Shown piece by piece: positions 1 through 19,189 of a stretch of DNA of 64,000 nucleotides. Where the stretch lies: the NCBI GenBank assembly GCA_963662155.1, contig OY759274.1, positions 36,062,795 through 36,126,794 of the forward strand, in the 5' to 3' direction. The DNA comes from Lamellibrachia columna. Lineage: Eukaryota > Annelida > Polychaeta > Sabellida > Siboglinidae. Made by a program: the position numbers and the translations under genes. The first letter of the stretch is position 1. The number at the start of each line of letters is the position of its first letter. The notes under the pieces were generated by a model. The model was not told the origin of the DNA. It did no database searches and was given only the letters and a program-made list of their open reading frames with translations.

Positions 1-300
1 CACGATGCAATTTGACTTATTTTTTATTTTGTTTGTATTTAAATATGCTGCACCACTACATGATAGCATGATAAATGAATGGGTGACTCAATTTGCCCCC
101 ATTTGACATCCTTCTTTGCGAAATCCTAGATATACCACTGATAAGTGGTAACGAAATATGGTATAATTAGGCCTACATGTTTTAATAACAACGTTGTGTC
201 TATTTTAGACATTTGCCCCCATTTGACATCCGAAATATGGTATAATTAGGCCTCCGTGTTTTTAATAACAACGTTGTGTCTATTTAAGACATGTATTAAC
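1..300. repeat. 77-bp tandem duplication
   Basis: A unit beginning CGAAATATGGTATAATTAGG at base 154 recurs at base 231, so the period is 77 bp. The second copy has a few substitutions. A third, partial copy of the segment TTTGCCCCCATTTGACATCC lies near base 92. The stretch around 50-90 also resembles bases 53363-53410 (both contain a CACTACAT...ATGGGTGACT pattern), so this looks like part of a dispersed repeat family. No coding sequence is seen here. Confidence 0.7.
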
Positions 301-593
301 CACCAGTGACAGTTGCAATATAGGTGCCGAAAATGGCCCAGACATTGATTTTCACATTGTCTTAATTTAAAGGATGTTTTACAACAGACGTACGTGGAAC
401 ACATTATACAGAAGAAAAATAGCAAAGCAGTAGTGCCAGTGGGCAACACAAGCTTATCCGTGTGTTCCGATTGCCATAAAGGCTATTGTTCATTGGGAAT
501 GTGTTTACCAGATACATGCCCATTTCGCCTACCTTTACTGATGTCGTGCTCTGGTTTATTGGCTACTTCTGAGAAGGCATGGGGTAATAGTAA

Positions 594-690
594 TATGTAA
601 TAGTAACTGTAATAGGTAATAGACGTTTTTCTGTAATGGTAATAGTAATTGATGAGTAATAGTAATATATCCTAAAGTAATATATAATAG
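594..690. repeat. Degenerate TAATAG/TAGTAA microsatellite
   Basis: This stretch is an imperfect array of GTAATAGTAATA-type units interrupted by short AT-rich spacers. A related array lies at 1268-1412, so the two flank a non-repetitive interval. No gene is seen between 300 and 1500. Confidence 0.6.
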
Positions 691-1267
691 TATATTATTT
701 CCTATTACATATATTGCCACGAACTTACAAAAAGATCAGGTTTGTTTGCATGTTATTCCAACTGCGAGTAATTGTGAACAATGCATAGACTATGGCTGAG
801 CAGTTATTCGAACAACATGAAAAGACCAGTATAGGCTGATCATTTGATGCATTCAGAAATGCCTGCTCAATGAAACAATGCAGGAGTAGCATGCCAATTA
901 CTAATTGTTAAGATGCCCCACTGGGGTGGCTATATGGCTTCACACATTCCTGGCACACACACACAAAGGGCATGGTTTCAGATATGTGCAGGCAGGCGAC
1001 AAATGTTATCTTAGAGCAGGAGCTGCAATCTGTATTGAATTCAAAGTAAGCATTGATTTGAGCCAAACTTCTGAGGTTTTTGTCAAATTGCCAATTGCCA
1101 CATGGTAACATTGCCACAGACCTTTTGTTCAAATTTGGACAAATGTTCTCACCTCAGATCTTCAAATGGTGTACAAATGTATGTTTAGCTAGTACTGCAA
1201 AGACTGAGTTCATAGGCAAATCTAGGGTTCACAGACCCATCAAAAAAGATAGTTAATTGACATTCAG

Positions 1268-1412
1268 CGATAGTAATAGTTAACGACCCAGTAATAGTAA
1301 TAGATATCCTGGTAATAGTAATATATATCTTGGTAATAGTAATATATATCCTGGTAATAGTAATAGATTAGGATTAATGTAATAGTAATAGAAAAAGTAG
1401 TAGTAATAGAAC
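1268..1412. repeat. Second TAATAG-type microsatellite
   Basis: Repeated GGTAATAGTAATA(G/T)ATATC units are spaced about 24 bp apart, making a short higher-order array related to the one at 594-690. It lies about 120 bp outside the left terminal repeat of the MULE-type transposon, so it may be insertion context or a remnant of another element. Confidence 0.6.
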
Positions 1413-1528
1413 CCATGACTGCTTCTGAGGCAGATTCCCAGTTCGCCTACTGCCCAGTCACTATAAGACCTATACTCCTATTACTACTTTGCCTACTCTT
1501 AGATCGCATGATCTGCATGGGTGGGCTT

Positions 1529-1614
1529 GGTGTCATCCCAGTAGCCCCCGTGTCTCTAGCCCCCGTCCCAGTAGCCCCCCGAGGTGTGAGAATTGAGGGC
1601 CAGTAGCCCCCCAG
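1529..1614 (+). repeat. Left terminal inverted repeat of the MULE-type element
   Basis: CCCAGTAGCCCCC-type subunits occur three times, with GTGTGAGAATTGAG between the second and third. The reverse complement of this arrangement, one subunit shorter, ends at base 3818. The iterated subunits could be transposase binding sites, which is an inference. Confidence 0.75.
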
Positions 1615-2039
1615 TCAGTATGCTGTTGATTTAACACACCCCTTCTTTCTAGATATTTCTAATTGTAGGTAGAGTTAATCATTTGAAGGGTCGACCATTT
1701 GAAGCTCCATGTAACTTTCACACATCAATTGTGTGGTATGAAAAGCTCACTATCCTAAGAGTTAAAGTATATCCTCTACATAAAACTTGTTTCAGGTGAA
1801 CAAAATCCAACTTAACTCACACATAAAAGCTAATTGCCCTGACCCAGGTATAAGCTATTGAAAGTCAATTGCCCTGACTTTTAACTTAATAAACTCTTGA
1901 TTGTGGATTTGTGGTGTTCTGTGCCTGCCAGTTCACACATTTCTAGCCAATAAGGAAAGGATATGTTGAGCTGCTCTGCTCTAGCTGGCCTGAGTTTCAT
2001 GTTGAATTTTATATTTGAGTTCGGAATGACACGTGAAAC

Positions 2040-3454
2040 ATGGCTGCTAGTGTTGAGTTCATCGAAGGTGCTAGGGGACTTCCTGTTGCTGTTTTGAACA
2101 GTTATACCTATCACAAATCGAAAGCGTTGACAAATGGCATGGAGTTCACATGTAGCAAGAGGAAAAGTGTGAAGTGTAAGGCATTTGTGGTGGTCAGCGA
2201 TGATGGAACTGTGGTGAAAGCTGAAGATAGCCACAATCACCAACCCAACCTTGGTGACGTACAAGCGCGACAGTTGAGACGAAACATGAGGAAGCGAGCC
2301 AGGGATGAAACGACTTCAATGCAGGCGATTTACGATCAGGAAAAGGTGAAACTGCTTCAAAAAAGTTCGACTGCGATGGCTTCACCAGGTGAGACAGCAT
2401 CTGCTCTGCCTCAATACCAGCGTGTCAAGTCATCACTGTACCGTGAACGGAGGAAACGCTTTCCCCTAATGCCATCCACAAGAGGTGACATTGACCTGGA
2501 TGGCCAGTGGACAACTACTGTTCAAGGAGATCGGTTCCTGCTTGGCGAGGATGGCGATGTAGCTGACAAGATAATAGCGTTTGCATCCAACTCTGCTCTG
2601 CATGCGCTAGCGAACGCTGATACCTTTCACATGGATGGGACGTTTGCAACAGCACCAAGGCTGTTTTATCAAATAGTCACATTGCATGCATTCGTTCTTG
2701 GAGTGATGCTGCCACTTGTGTTTGGTCTGCTCCCAACAAAGATGGGAACACCTACATTCGTTTCCTCAGTTTGGTGAAGGAAAAGTCTGAATCAATCGGA
2801 TTCACCATCAGCCCCCAACGTATCATGCAGGATTTCGAGAAAGGTCTGATGAATGCCTGCCTACACGTGTTCCCCGGAGTGATTGTCAAGGGGTGCTACT
2901 TCCACTACGCCCAGTGTCTGTGGCGGAGAATCCAAGGTATAGGACTATCCGTGAGCTACAGAGAGAACGCTGACCACAGGAATTGGTTTCGTATGCTACT
3001 AGCGATGCCATTCGTCCCGGTGCCACATGTGAAAGACGCATTTAAATTTGTCAAGAACACAGCACCGGATGTGCCCCGTGTACGAGACTTCAGTGACTAC
3101 TTCGACAGGACATGGATGAACGGGCAGTATCCAATCGAAATGTGGAATTTCTTTAAATATGATGGCCCTCGCACCAACAATCACGTTGAAGGGTTTCATA
3201 CACGACTCATGCGGAAGGCAGGCAAGATACACCCCAATACCTTTGAGGTGGTTGAGCTGTTCAGCCAAGAGGAAGCTGCATCACTCGTCTCCATCCTCCA
3301 GCTACAGTCGGGTCAGCCCGCTCCCAAGCGCAGGAAGAAGTACATCAACCTCGATGCTCGTTTTGACGAACTTGGACTGGAATACATGCTGTGTGACCGG
3401 GGAATTGAGTCGTATCTCAGTGCCATTGGACACATGATGGACAATTTCACTTAA
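2040..3454 (+). pseudogene. FLYWCH-MULE transposase, one frameshift
   Basis: The first frame (2040 to about 2733, nominally open to 2777) opens with a FLYWCH-type zinc-binding domain: an FTC...VKCKA pair of cysteines about 45 residues in, followed by HNH. It continues into the MULE transposase core with the first catalytic acid in MDGTF. The second frame (open from about 2732 to 3454) continues that core with the second acid in QDFEKGL, the CYFHYAQ Cys/His block and the third acid in NNHVEGFH. The two frames join within a run of C at about 2728-2733, where one base appears to be missing, so the original protein was about 475 aa. The family cuts and pastes DNA by a DDE mechanism. Apart from this break the frame is open. 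A sequencing error in the C run is an alternative. Identification as FLYWCH/MULE is confident; whether it was ever host-domesticated cannot be judged. Confidence 0.85.
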
Positions 3455-3746
3455 TTTCATTGACTAGTCATGCTTGCATATGGATATGGTATTATATGTG
3501 CAAACAACTTATCAACTTTGATAAGACATTGTAATGTTTTCTCACAACAATGTTTTGATCACTGCTATGAACACATTATTGTTTTATGTTACATTTCCAT
3601 TTACTGTCCATTTCTCTTAATGGTTGGTTACCTGTATCTGTGTATGACAAATAAAAGAGGGTTTTTACGGTTTCCCTCCAATCAAAAAAGTCCGACATTC
3701 CTTGAATATGCACCAGATATATGACTATTTTCTTATCTCACACCTG

Positions 3747-3818
3747 GCTGGGGGTACTGGGACAGGGGGCTACTGGCACTCAATTCTCACACATCAGGGG
3801 GGCTACTGGGATGATACC
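3747..3818 (-). repeat. Right terminal inverted repeat of the MULE-type element
   Basis: Read on the minus strand this matches the left repeat: GGTATCATCCCAGTAGCCCC, then GTGTGAGAATTGAG, then CCAGTAGCCCCC. It lies about 300 bp beyond the transposase stop. Confidence 0.75.
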
Positions 3819-3819
3819 A

Positions 3820-6500
3820 CATGTACATGGATTGGCTTCAGCACGATCAAACGTTAACTGGATTTGGCTTCTTTTAGCAATTCAGTACAAACAGTTTTCT
3901 TGAGTGAAATCTAGGTTCGTTTTTGATTTAGTAAATGTTGTTTATATCAATACAAAATACTTAAGAGGACTAAGATTTAAGTCAAGAAATTTCTGCAAAG
4001 CATATTTTACTTTTAGCAATCTTGTTTACATGTACTAAATTCTAATGTTAATTTTGGTGGGAGAGGAGCTATCACAACGCAGAGTAGGTGAAGTGGGAAA
4101 ATAATATCAGTATGGGCATACTGAGAAGTAGTTAATTATTACTATTTCAGATACTTCAACGATTTGCAAGGGACCCCAACTGTTTTGCTTTTTGGGGACT
4201 ATAATGGATTTCAAACAACCATTTAAACTTTAATTATTTTAATTGAATTAACTTAAAAGTTTAATTAGCTTTATTTCAGGGTAATCGGTCACTTACCCCC
4301 ACCCCCTCCCCCTTGCGAGATCCTAGTTGTGCTTACAGTGTTCACGCAACGGTCCGAGTTTACAGCTGGGTACAAATGAAAGTATGTTTTCAATGACTGA
4401 TTAGTGATAGAAAGTTGAAAGGTCCCTTTGTAGGCTTATAAAATGTGTGACTGTTTCAATTGCGTTCTGCGTGCTTTGTAATCAATTAATTAAAGAAGCC
4501 TAACACCTCGGCATCTTTGTTTGGGAACATAGCTGTTAGCTTTGTACATTTTTTAAGTTGCATCGTACGTTGGGTATTAACCAAGACAAGTGGAATACAG
4601 GTAGAACTGATGAAAGTGTTTATCTCGCTTAAATTAACAGTCATGTGATGGTGTTTTATTAATTAATGTTTTGTAATGATACAGAGAAACACCATGTGAT
4701 TTATTATATTACGATTGTACGATTTTTTTAATGTTTCCATTGTGTGCTACTTATTTTGATAATAAAGTTGCCACCTTACGAACCAAGTATCCACGTATAT
4801 TGTACATTTGGCAGTATGGTCAAGCACAACAGTAAATAATTATGCATAATTTATGTCCCACAAACGGATCTATAGGTTATGACAGTGTACAGCGATGGTG
4901 AAAACGGCGACAATATGCAATATATAGTTATAAAAACCAATGATGTCAATTATATTAAATGACACAGAGCATGCATCTATAATTTTCACGTATTCAAATA
5001 TTGTAGACTGTGCAGTGTCGATGCTAAATTTTAAAGTCAGTGCCTCAGCAGTTTCGCGCTATGGTGTGGACAATGAAATAAGATAAAGTATTCAGTAAAA
5101 AGTATTCAGTAAAAATCTTAGCAAGACAGCATGACAAGGTAATTAGACTCGTTCTACATTGCGCCGGAAGTTGTTTACGTGTAAGAAGACACAGTGGCCA
5201 GTGCAACGACAATTCATTGACACGAGGGTGTATAAATAACTAAGCCTTAGCCTAGGCCTAGGGACCGCTTGAACCCCGACACAGGCGAACGGTCTGGACA
5301 TAATGCAGATCCACATACTTAAATAGAACACCCATTAATAAAACGATAGGGGAATGATTAATGATGTAACTCTATGGGCAGATCACCCTACTGGTAGAAA
5401 TCTGCCTGACCCACCGACATAAATAGAACACCCGTTAGTAAAACAAGACCGCTGAGTCCTTATCAGTTGACACAAGATAAAGTGATGCAGGCATGGACCA
5501 GTGACATTCATACTACTGCACGGCAAGAACCCACTGGAGGCCCAGTGTTTATACTGTAATCACCCAGTCTTCATCATATATCTATAAATATACAGTACTA
5601 ATAAGAGATTATTACTATATAGCTATATATACCTAATACCTTATTACGTGCACAATCTATCCATGCACCTTGTATATCAAATATCATAACATATCAACTA
5701 TAACAGTAGCACCACTAAACATGATCGAAACTGAACTTTCTGAAGTGCTCTATACATGTATTAGCTAATGACTGCAAGTGGTCAAAATCTCATTTAGCCC
5801 TGTTGGACATTCTTCTGTAAGGTCCCAAAAATATTCTTTTCCCATCTTCCAACACATTCCCTAGCTGCTCCATCACAGCCATTTCCAAGGACCCGCCTCC
5901 TGTAAAGAAATGTGCTCTCTCACTTAAGCTGTCAATTGTTTTAGTAGGCAACCTTTCACATGGTTTGTCAAACAAATGCATAGAATGCAATGAATGTTGC
6001 AATGTGTACAGAATGAGTTACATGATAGTGGTTCATACAACGATGAAAAGGCAAATGAAGACCAAAAAGGGAGAGCCTCATTAAATGCAGATGACTTACT
6101 AAAGAACAAAAATCTTATTAATGAGCTGACATCTAGTAGAATAAAAAAAGAGTTACAAATATGCATACACGCACGCATACATTATTTATAAAACTGTTAT
6201 GTTAGACAACTATTTGTAACATGCTATGTTCACACTATAAACAGTACTACCCTATGTGTCATGCAGTGGATGCAAATGTTTCTGCCGTGCAATGAAATGC
6301 CGGCCAGTGGTCCACGCCCGCTTCACTGCAGTGAGCTGGCTTATCGCTCTTGTTTATAGGGTGTGATTAATTATGTAACTCTATGACAATTACACAAACT
6401 GTTCGATGTCGCCAGTGTGTATGTAGCGCCCTCTGGCACATAACTGTCATGCATTATCCAGTGGCGTTGTCTGCATGCGGTGCTGCCGCCTCGGGACCAT
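3820..6500. other. Non-coding interval, no supported gene
   Basis: AT-rich sequence with only short, unconvincing open frames. A near-repeat of an AAATAGAACACCC(A/G)TTA(A/G)TAAAAC segment occurs at about 5323 and 5421. The most protein-like short frames (about 5790-6190, on both strands) match no family I know and have no paired splice sites I trust. Confidence 0.5.
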
Positions 6501-6502
6501 GG

Positions 6503-6579
6503 AGAGAGGGAGGGAGGGAGGGAGGGAGGGAGGGAGGGAGGGAGGGAGGGAGGGAGGGAGGGAGGGAGGGAGGGAGGGA
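6503..6579. repeat. (GGGA)n microsatellite
   Basis: About nineteen perfect tandem GGGA units. It is purine-only on the plus strand and is preceded by GAGAGG. It creates spurious Gly/Arg/Glu- and Pro/Ser/Leu-repeat frames. Confidence 0.97.
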
Positions 6580-7650
6580 ATTAACATAACCGACAAAATT
6601 ATAGTTTCAATTGTGTATTTTATTAGCATTCGCAATCAACCTTCCCGTACCGAGACTAACATGAACAATACGACTGTCGTTGTCACAAATGGTTAGTTTC
6701 AGCGACTAACAGATAAGCCGATTAATCACAGAATAAACTGCTCCAGCAATAAAAAATAGACTAATAAAACAATGAGTTGATAATTTTAATCATTGCGCGA
6801 TTTAATCGAGCAGCTTAAAAGTCATTTCCAGACATACCGTACACGTGTTTTGCCTTTGCGTATCTTATCACTGTAACCCGATGTGTGCCTTTATCTGACG
6901 CAGTCTGTGTGTTGACCCGCTTGTCTGTGCGAGTAAGATTCATCACTGGTTAACCGGTGTGGAATTAAATGAATCCCAACGTTACATATTCGCCGCTTCT
7001 GCGCATAATCAGCAATGCTTATTTACACGACCATTTCTGAAATCAGGTCAAATGTACAATACGTTTACTTAATGTTGACAACGTGTCTGCGTTTATATAA
7101 AACAAAATTAGCACCCTATGGCGGTTGTAGAACTAGCTATAACCGACAACGTAATTATTTTTGAGGTTTGTCTTTCGGGGACGTGATTGACAGGCGCATA
7201 AAGATGTGACGCGTAACTGCCGTAGTGTCGAATTGCGATTGAAAACGAATCGAGATCTCGATGTGTTTGTACAACACATATCATTGTTATAAAGTATTTT
7301 GTTATTAAATGTATCTCATATCTCAACATTGGCAGGAACATAAATTCAAAAAGCTTATGTCAGCGAGTTTGGACATCCTTTCATTGCGCGAACGCACATT
7401 CACACAATTAATTATGTATCAATATATTAATGGATTTGGTAAATACTGAGACTAATATAGCAAGTCTGTTAACACGACAGATGCTACTTAGTTTTGGGTT
7501 AAACGTGCTTGTTAATTCCTATTTATTGTGTTTGCATTTGTTGTCTCATTTGTTTGCAGATTTAACTTATGACATGCTGGTACGCAACGTATGGACATAA
7601 TAACAACAATAAATTCATCAACAAATACACAGTTATTATTGTGTTACAAG
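6580..7650. other. Non-coding interval, possible 3' flank of the seven-exon gene
   Basis: No supported gene. On the minus strand a possible AATAAA polyadenylation signal lies at 7522-7527, about 640 bases after the stop of the seven-exon gene, so part of this interval could be its 3' UTR. This is weak evidence, because AT-rich DNA throws up such hexamers often. Confidence 0.35.
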
Positions 7651-7651
7651 T

Positions 7652-7668
7652 TATGATGCGTGTGTGTG

Positions 7669-7732
<64 letters not shown>

Positions 7733-7735
7733 TGT
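7652..7735. repeat. (GTGC)n microsatellite
   Basis: About twenty tandem GTGC/CGTG units on the plus strand, starting with a few GT dinucleotides. The alternating purine-pyrimidine pattern can adopt Z-DNA. A second tract of the same motif in inverted orientation lies at 9101-9231. Confidence 0.97.
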
Positions 7736-8169
7736 ATGCATTAAGAGTTATTACGAAAATCAGAAGACCTTCTTATGTACATATCAGTAGAATACTTTCA
7801 CAGTCCATTAGCCTTGCGACGCCATGGAATGACGCCTTCTGTGGGCTGCCAGGCGCTTTCTCCCACCCAAACAAAGCAAGTCGATAAATATCCGCCCACT
7901 TACGTTAATTTCCTGGCGCTAGAGTAGGACAAAATACGCTGTCCGACATGCGCAGAAGCGACAGGTTAGCCATTTTTCACGACACCGGTGACATTTGGAA
8001 TCATGGACCGCGCGGCAGTGACAGGCTCCGTTGAGATGCGTCAATGCCACTCTAATTAGCCAGCGTGCTGAGTTGTTGCACTAATCTAATAGGGGTTACA
8101 CATAGTTTTGTGAAGAGAAGACGACGTATTGAACTACGGCTTGTCAGCAGTTGCTGGATGCTAAGCTCT

Positions 8170-14330
<6,161 letters not shown>

Positions 14331-14335
14331 ATTCA

Positions 14336-17300
14336 GTTGTTCATGTTCCCGCCGTCAGGTCCTGTCTCCTCCCACTCATAGGCCGCTAGTCCCGTTCACG
14401 CAGTTCAGCAACACCAGGGTTGCACGCAATCCGTCCGACAAAACATATTACGCATCACATGACGTGTACATGAGTTTTCATTGGCTTTCCGGATTATTGT
14501 TTAGACACGTGATACGTAATAACGTGGCGTGCAGCGCGTCTGACTAAGGCCACAAAATGAGCCAAGTGTTTAACGTTAACAATGAGCGGACATTGGCTCA
14601 ATGTGAAATAATTATAGAAACTTGCCAAAGTTTACATGTATTGTCGTCGTTGTTTCGTAAATATTAGTTGTTTTGTTAAATCAATTTTAATATTTATGAA
14701 ATATGGAGCTAGCACAAAGGGTCTACATTGTGTTAATACTACTGTTTCGTGTTATGTTAATTATAGTTCTGTGTATTTTTATTACCATTGCACGCAGAGT
14801 GCTAAATTAAAACTCGGTTTCCTGTGTATTAATGCCCAATTCCCGTTGCAACTAAAATGAGGCATCTAATTAGTCAAAAACAGTTGTAGGCCCTATACGC
14901 ATTGTTATCGAATTATTTATGTGGCTTCAACTGTAATTTCAACGTAACATACACAGGGAATCCACTTACCGTCAGACAGGTGATTCCCTAACCGACCAAC
15001 GTGGCTCCGATCGCATAAACCCAAGAAGCGATGACGTAGCACACGTAGCGAGATCGGGAATGGAGTCGAGATCGAGGCGCTTGCAAATAGGCTCTATTAC
15101 TTTGACAATACGTCACTTAACGGCAATTAACACGACTGCCACTCAAAGTTCCATATTATGGTAAGTGGACAAGAAAAAGTTCAAATATGTTTCATCTACA
15201 TATAGCCAACCGTTAGAACACGAGCGATTAACTGCCCAATTCGTCGACCGATACCATGTCATATCACGGTGCAAAAATCGGTCGTGTAAACATACATGGA
15301 GACCGACTAGTGAGGCAAATTTATGGATTGTGTCGGTGTGTAGAATTGGGACTGCTCCCAATTTGGCAGCCATTTTGAAGCAGTGGCCAATCAGCAACCG
15401 ACAGCAGGTCATCCGTCCTGACCTTTCATATCAGGAGTGGTTGGAGTCAATATCTAGGAGTCGACATGTCGCGCGTCTAAACGCTAACATACTTTAGCTG
15501 CCCATTATCATGCAACAACGTGTCGCTCGACCATTTGGGGTACACAATTGCCCGTGTAAAGCGTCCTTTAACACATGTCAATTAATAAGACATTCATACT
15601 TCTAGCACTATTTACATAATCATTAGATACTTTGTTCCATTAATTTGTCGTCACCTGTGTACTTCCTCATATTCAATCCATTTTGTTCATTTATTAACTT
15701 GTACTAAATGTGCACTCCGTTTCTCTTGCAATTTTGTGAAGGCTTGATCTAGTCAGTACATCCCTACAATAGTGTAATTAGTTTTTTTAATTTATATAAT
15801 CAGCATTTTTTTTATTAACCTGTACTGATTCTGTAGTCGATCACGTCTTGCATAATTACTTTGTGTGACCAATACAGTACAGTAAAGCAGGCGATGAAAA
15901 GTGATGTATCATTAATTTGGTTTCTTCGGCATCATTCTGTTTCGCAAGACAGTTGTTTGCGCCGTGGTCGTCAAATCCGTGTTGCGCGTCGCCTGGTGCG
16001 ACTGAAGAGCCCCATTCCACGAAGGCAGTGCACGATTTGCATACCTTTGTTTTCTGTTCTACCGGACAGTTTGATTAACTGAATTATATTACGTGCGCGT
16101 GATAATATGCCAACCCTAGACCAATATAGCAGCATGCATTGGGCCAACATTGGTCCAAGTTGGAAATGCTGTGTGGGAGGCCCCTAACGTCAGACGAATA
16201 CTTCCGAATTCACAACCAACGTTTTATTAACAAAAGATGCACATCTTTTCTGTGTACCACATATAATTAGTATGCTGCTACGAACATATAAAATATTTAC
16301 ATTCGCCAGAGGGCGCCACGAACAAATTGTGGGCCAAACATTGACTGAACGACGTCGCCGGTGGTACATCGGTTTCAATAACACTCAATTTCTTCTTCCA
16401 TTTAAGCTCAGGACTCTATGTTAGCCACATATAAATGTGGCTAGAGTATTTTCGAGCTGTGAATTTATGCGACTTATATTCTGATTGGAGATAAAAAGAG
16501 CACTACAGAGTAATCCAACGAGGTTCACATGGAAACATAACTTAATATATTACATACCTTATCTGCCTTACATATTCTTCTGGTGTAGTAGTTATTATTG
16601 TGCGATCACATCACACACGCACATATTGTTATACTTATTATTGAGGTAGACAACTGGAGCCGGCAGGATAACCTACATAATATTATGTTAGTCACAACAA
16701 CATAGTGTACAACATTTGGGGAGTATGACGTCACAGTGCAATAGAGAGGTCCTATAAGTGAACGTGTACAAATGCCTATACCACGTCACCGAGACGTGCG
16801 GTGTTCCTCCGCGGATCTTTCCCGTTTTTATTTTACCCGTTCACAAAGAGCAATACCGATTCCACACATTCACTACAAGTTCGTTGTCATTTGTTGACGA
16901 TTCTATGCCTAGTATATATGAATGAAAAACATTGCCATATAATTCAACATTTCTAGTGAGACATTAGGAGTTGATGATTGGACAATGCCTAATATACGAT
17001 CTCAAACTAATCGATACAAAATGTTTCGCTGCCGAGTCGACACATTGCTAGTGGTTAACGTTTGGGTCCGCGCTATAATGTTAGATTTAGAAGAGAATCA
17101 TTTTGTATTTCGCTCCTTACGCCGGCAAGACATGCAAAATATATTTGTGACAGCTTTTATGCAAACACGTTAAACTGTTAACGTTTGGTCATGCATAGGA
17201 ACTAATGTGAGAGGCTCTATTCCCGGTATAGCAAAACACAAAACGTTAATTACCAATAATGTCCAACGTAGCAACGACGTCAAAACTTGTCAGTTTACTT

Positions 17301-19085
17301 ATAAAGCTCAGTTGTCGCATGCCACTTGAAACAGGACAGACGTAATTATGCAACTGCAAGTTTTCAACCAACATGTACGTCAAAGTTCCGATATTATTTT
17401 GGCGGTCGTTCGCTTTACAATGTATAACCTACCAATATCGAGTTGTTGAAACTCAACGTATAGACATTGGAACGTGTACCTGCAGCTCGGGCAGCTACCA
17501 GTACACGACGGGTACGCTTCACTGGATGAACCTCTCTAGCAACACGTCATAACTAATGGACGTCACGCTTAATGAAAAGCAGCGTAGCAGCGAACCACGT
17601 TAACACTGCAGGTCTATAGTTTTGATACATCTCACCCCGTAATAGTTTATATTATATATGAACTTTAAAGGTAATACGTAATTTAAATCTGTATTCACAT
17701 GTACAACCATTGTTAACATAAGGCTAGGTAGAATATTGGAAGAAAATAGTATGTATACAGAAGCTATTAAGTTACAGCTGCTACTAGATGTCCTTGTCAG
17801 AAACCGACCAATTCTGTTTTTAAATATACTGACGCAATCACTTGATTTGTTTGTATTATTTTTCGCCATAAACCTTTATAAAAACAAAATGTACGTTTTT
17901 ACAATCAATCAAACCAAACCACTGGCCGCATCACTAGTTCACATATTGTCCACTAATGCTACCGTTCTCCGATCTACATGGTGGCAGGCTTGGTAATATC
18001 TAATTGACAAGAGCGAACCTGTTGGAACGTTTAATACTATTTCATGATAATTGCATGCTAATTAACTGGTTGAATAAATTTCAACTCGTACCTTGGGATG
18101 ATCTCGTCCCATATAGTGACATTCTTTGAAAGAGTGCAATCTTATTAAACACACATTATAAAACAAGAACACTTGCAACAGTTTAATACTTTGATAATGC
18201 AATTTTGTACTACCATATTTTAATAGTCAACCAACCTTTTACTTAGATTTATACCTACGTACATCAAATATGTACAATATACATGTTGATACAAAAAACA
18301 AATTAAAGCTATAATTACTTTTCTACATAAAACACAACCAAATCTTACCAACATATATTCATACATATTTACATACTTCTCTACTTGGCTTTCTACGATA
18401 CGACAAACTAGCGCCCATTTTATTCACAACAGCTGAATATGCAAAACAAAATAAACTCTCACAAAATCTGAACAACGAAAACACAAATCTTAATACACAT
18501 CATCAGCACTGCTCATTTTATATTTCGCATAAAAGAATAGATATCGTTCAACCCTCACCGGGCATGGCACAGGTACGACATCCACCACACTGACAGTACA
18601 CTGAAGACAAGCACCTTCAGGAAAGCTGCCAACACTGCTTTGGCACAAGTAGGTTTCAACACACAAACATTCAAAACCTAATGGCTACATCCACACATTT
18701 GTATAACACTAAAGAACCCTTCATCAAGTAAGGGGCTTTTGAAAAAAAAAATTTTTTTGGGGGGATATGATGGACCTCAGCCACACCCTTATAAAAAGTG
18801 ATAATTGGAGGAAGTGTGCACACATTGCCAATTCAGTGAATAGAAAGTGGATTATTGCAAAATTTCAGTAGGAAAACAACTCTAAAAAATATACCTTTCC
18901 ATTAATTTTTTTATGATAATCCAAGTGTACTCTTGACCCACCCGCTCAACCACATCCAATCTTTGGGGATTATTGGTTTTTATTTTATTTACAAAGGCCC
19001 TAAATCGGATGTTAAGTATCCCAACCATAGACTTACAACAAAAGTATGACACGTTCCTGAACACGTGGCCAAGACACCATAGGTG
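14336..19085. other. Intergenic region between the two minus-strand genes
   Basis: No convincing coding exon on either strand. 14.3-15.1 kb is comparatively CpG-rich and probably includes the promoter of the seven-exon gene. The rest is AT-rich and mostly unique, without obvious repeats. Confidence 0.5.
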
Positions 19086-19104
19086 TACTTTAAAAAAAAA
19101 AGCG

Positions 19105-19119
19105 TTTATTTTGTTTATT
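19105..19119 (-). terminator. Candidate polyadenylation signals of the protocadherin
   Basis: Two AATAAA hexamers on the minus strand (19110-19105 and 19119-19114) lie about 70-85 bases after the protocadherin stop codon. The spacing implies a very short 3' UTR. Alternative distal signals exist in this AT-rich DNA. Confidence 0.45.
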
Positions 19120-19189
19120 ATATTTGTGTACATGAACTATTACACTATTTTTTCATTTACATATGACGGACGGTAGAAATGGCTTTGGG

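Larger units (their letters stand above)
1529..3818 (+). mobile_element. MULE-type DNA transposon with terminal inverted repeats
   Basis: The element is about 2.3 kb. The left end (1529-1614) and the reverse complement of the right end (3747-3818) share GGT(G/A)TCATCCCAGTAGCCCCC, then a GTGTGAGAATTGAG core, then CCAGTAGCCCCC. These are terminal inverted repeats built from an iterated CCCAGTAGCCCCC subunit; the left end has an additional subunit. A FLYWCH plus MULE-like transposase reads left to right between them. I could not identify a convincing 8-10 bp target duplication outside the ends, so the exact termini may be a few bases off. Mutator-like (MULE) assignment rests on the transposase. 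The single frameshift inside the transposase suggests a recently inactivated copy. Confidence 0.75.

Noticed and set aside
5790..6191. Two opposing short frames with protein-like composition
   Set aside because: No recognised domain, no consistent splice sites and no neighbouring exon could be tied to them.
6475..6696. Gly/Arg/Glu- and Pro/Ser/Leu-repeat frames
   Set aside because: They are produced by the (GGGA)n microsatellite.
14405..14425. Possible RFX/X-box site upstream of the seven-exon gene (GCAACACCAGGGTTGC), which would support a ciliary role
   Set aside because: The half-sites are in the everted order (CAAC...GTTG) instead of the X-box order (GTTGCC...GGCAAC).
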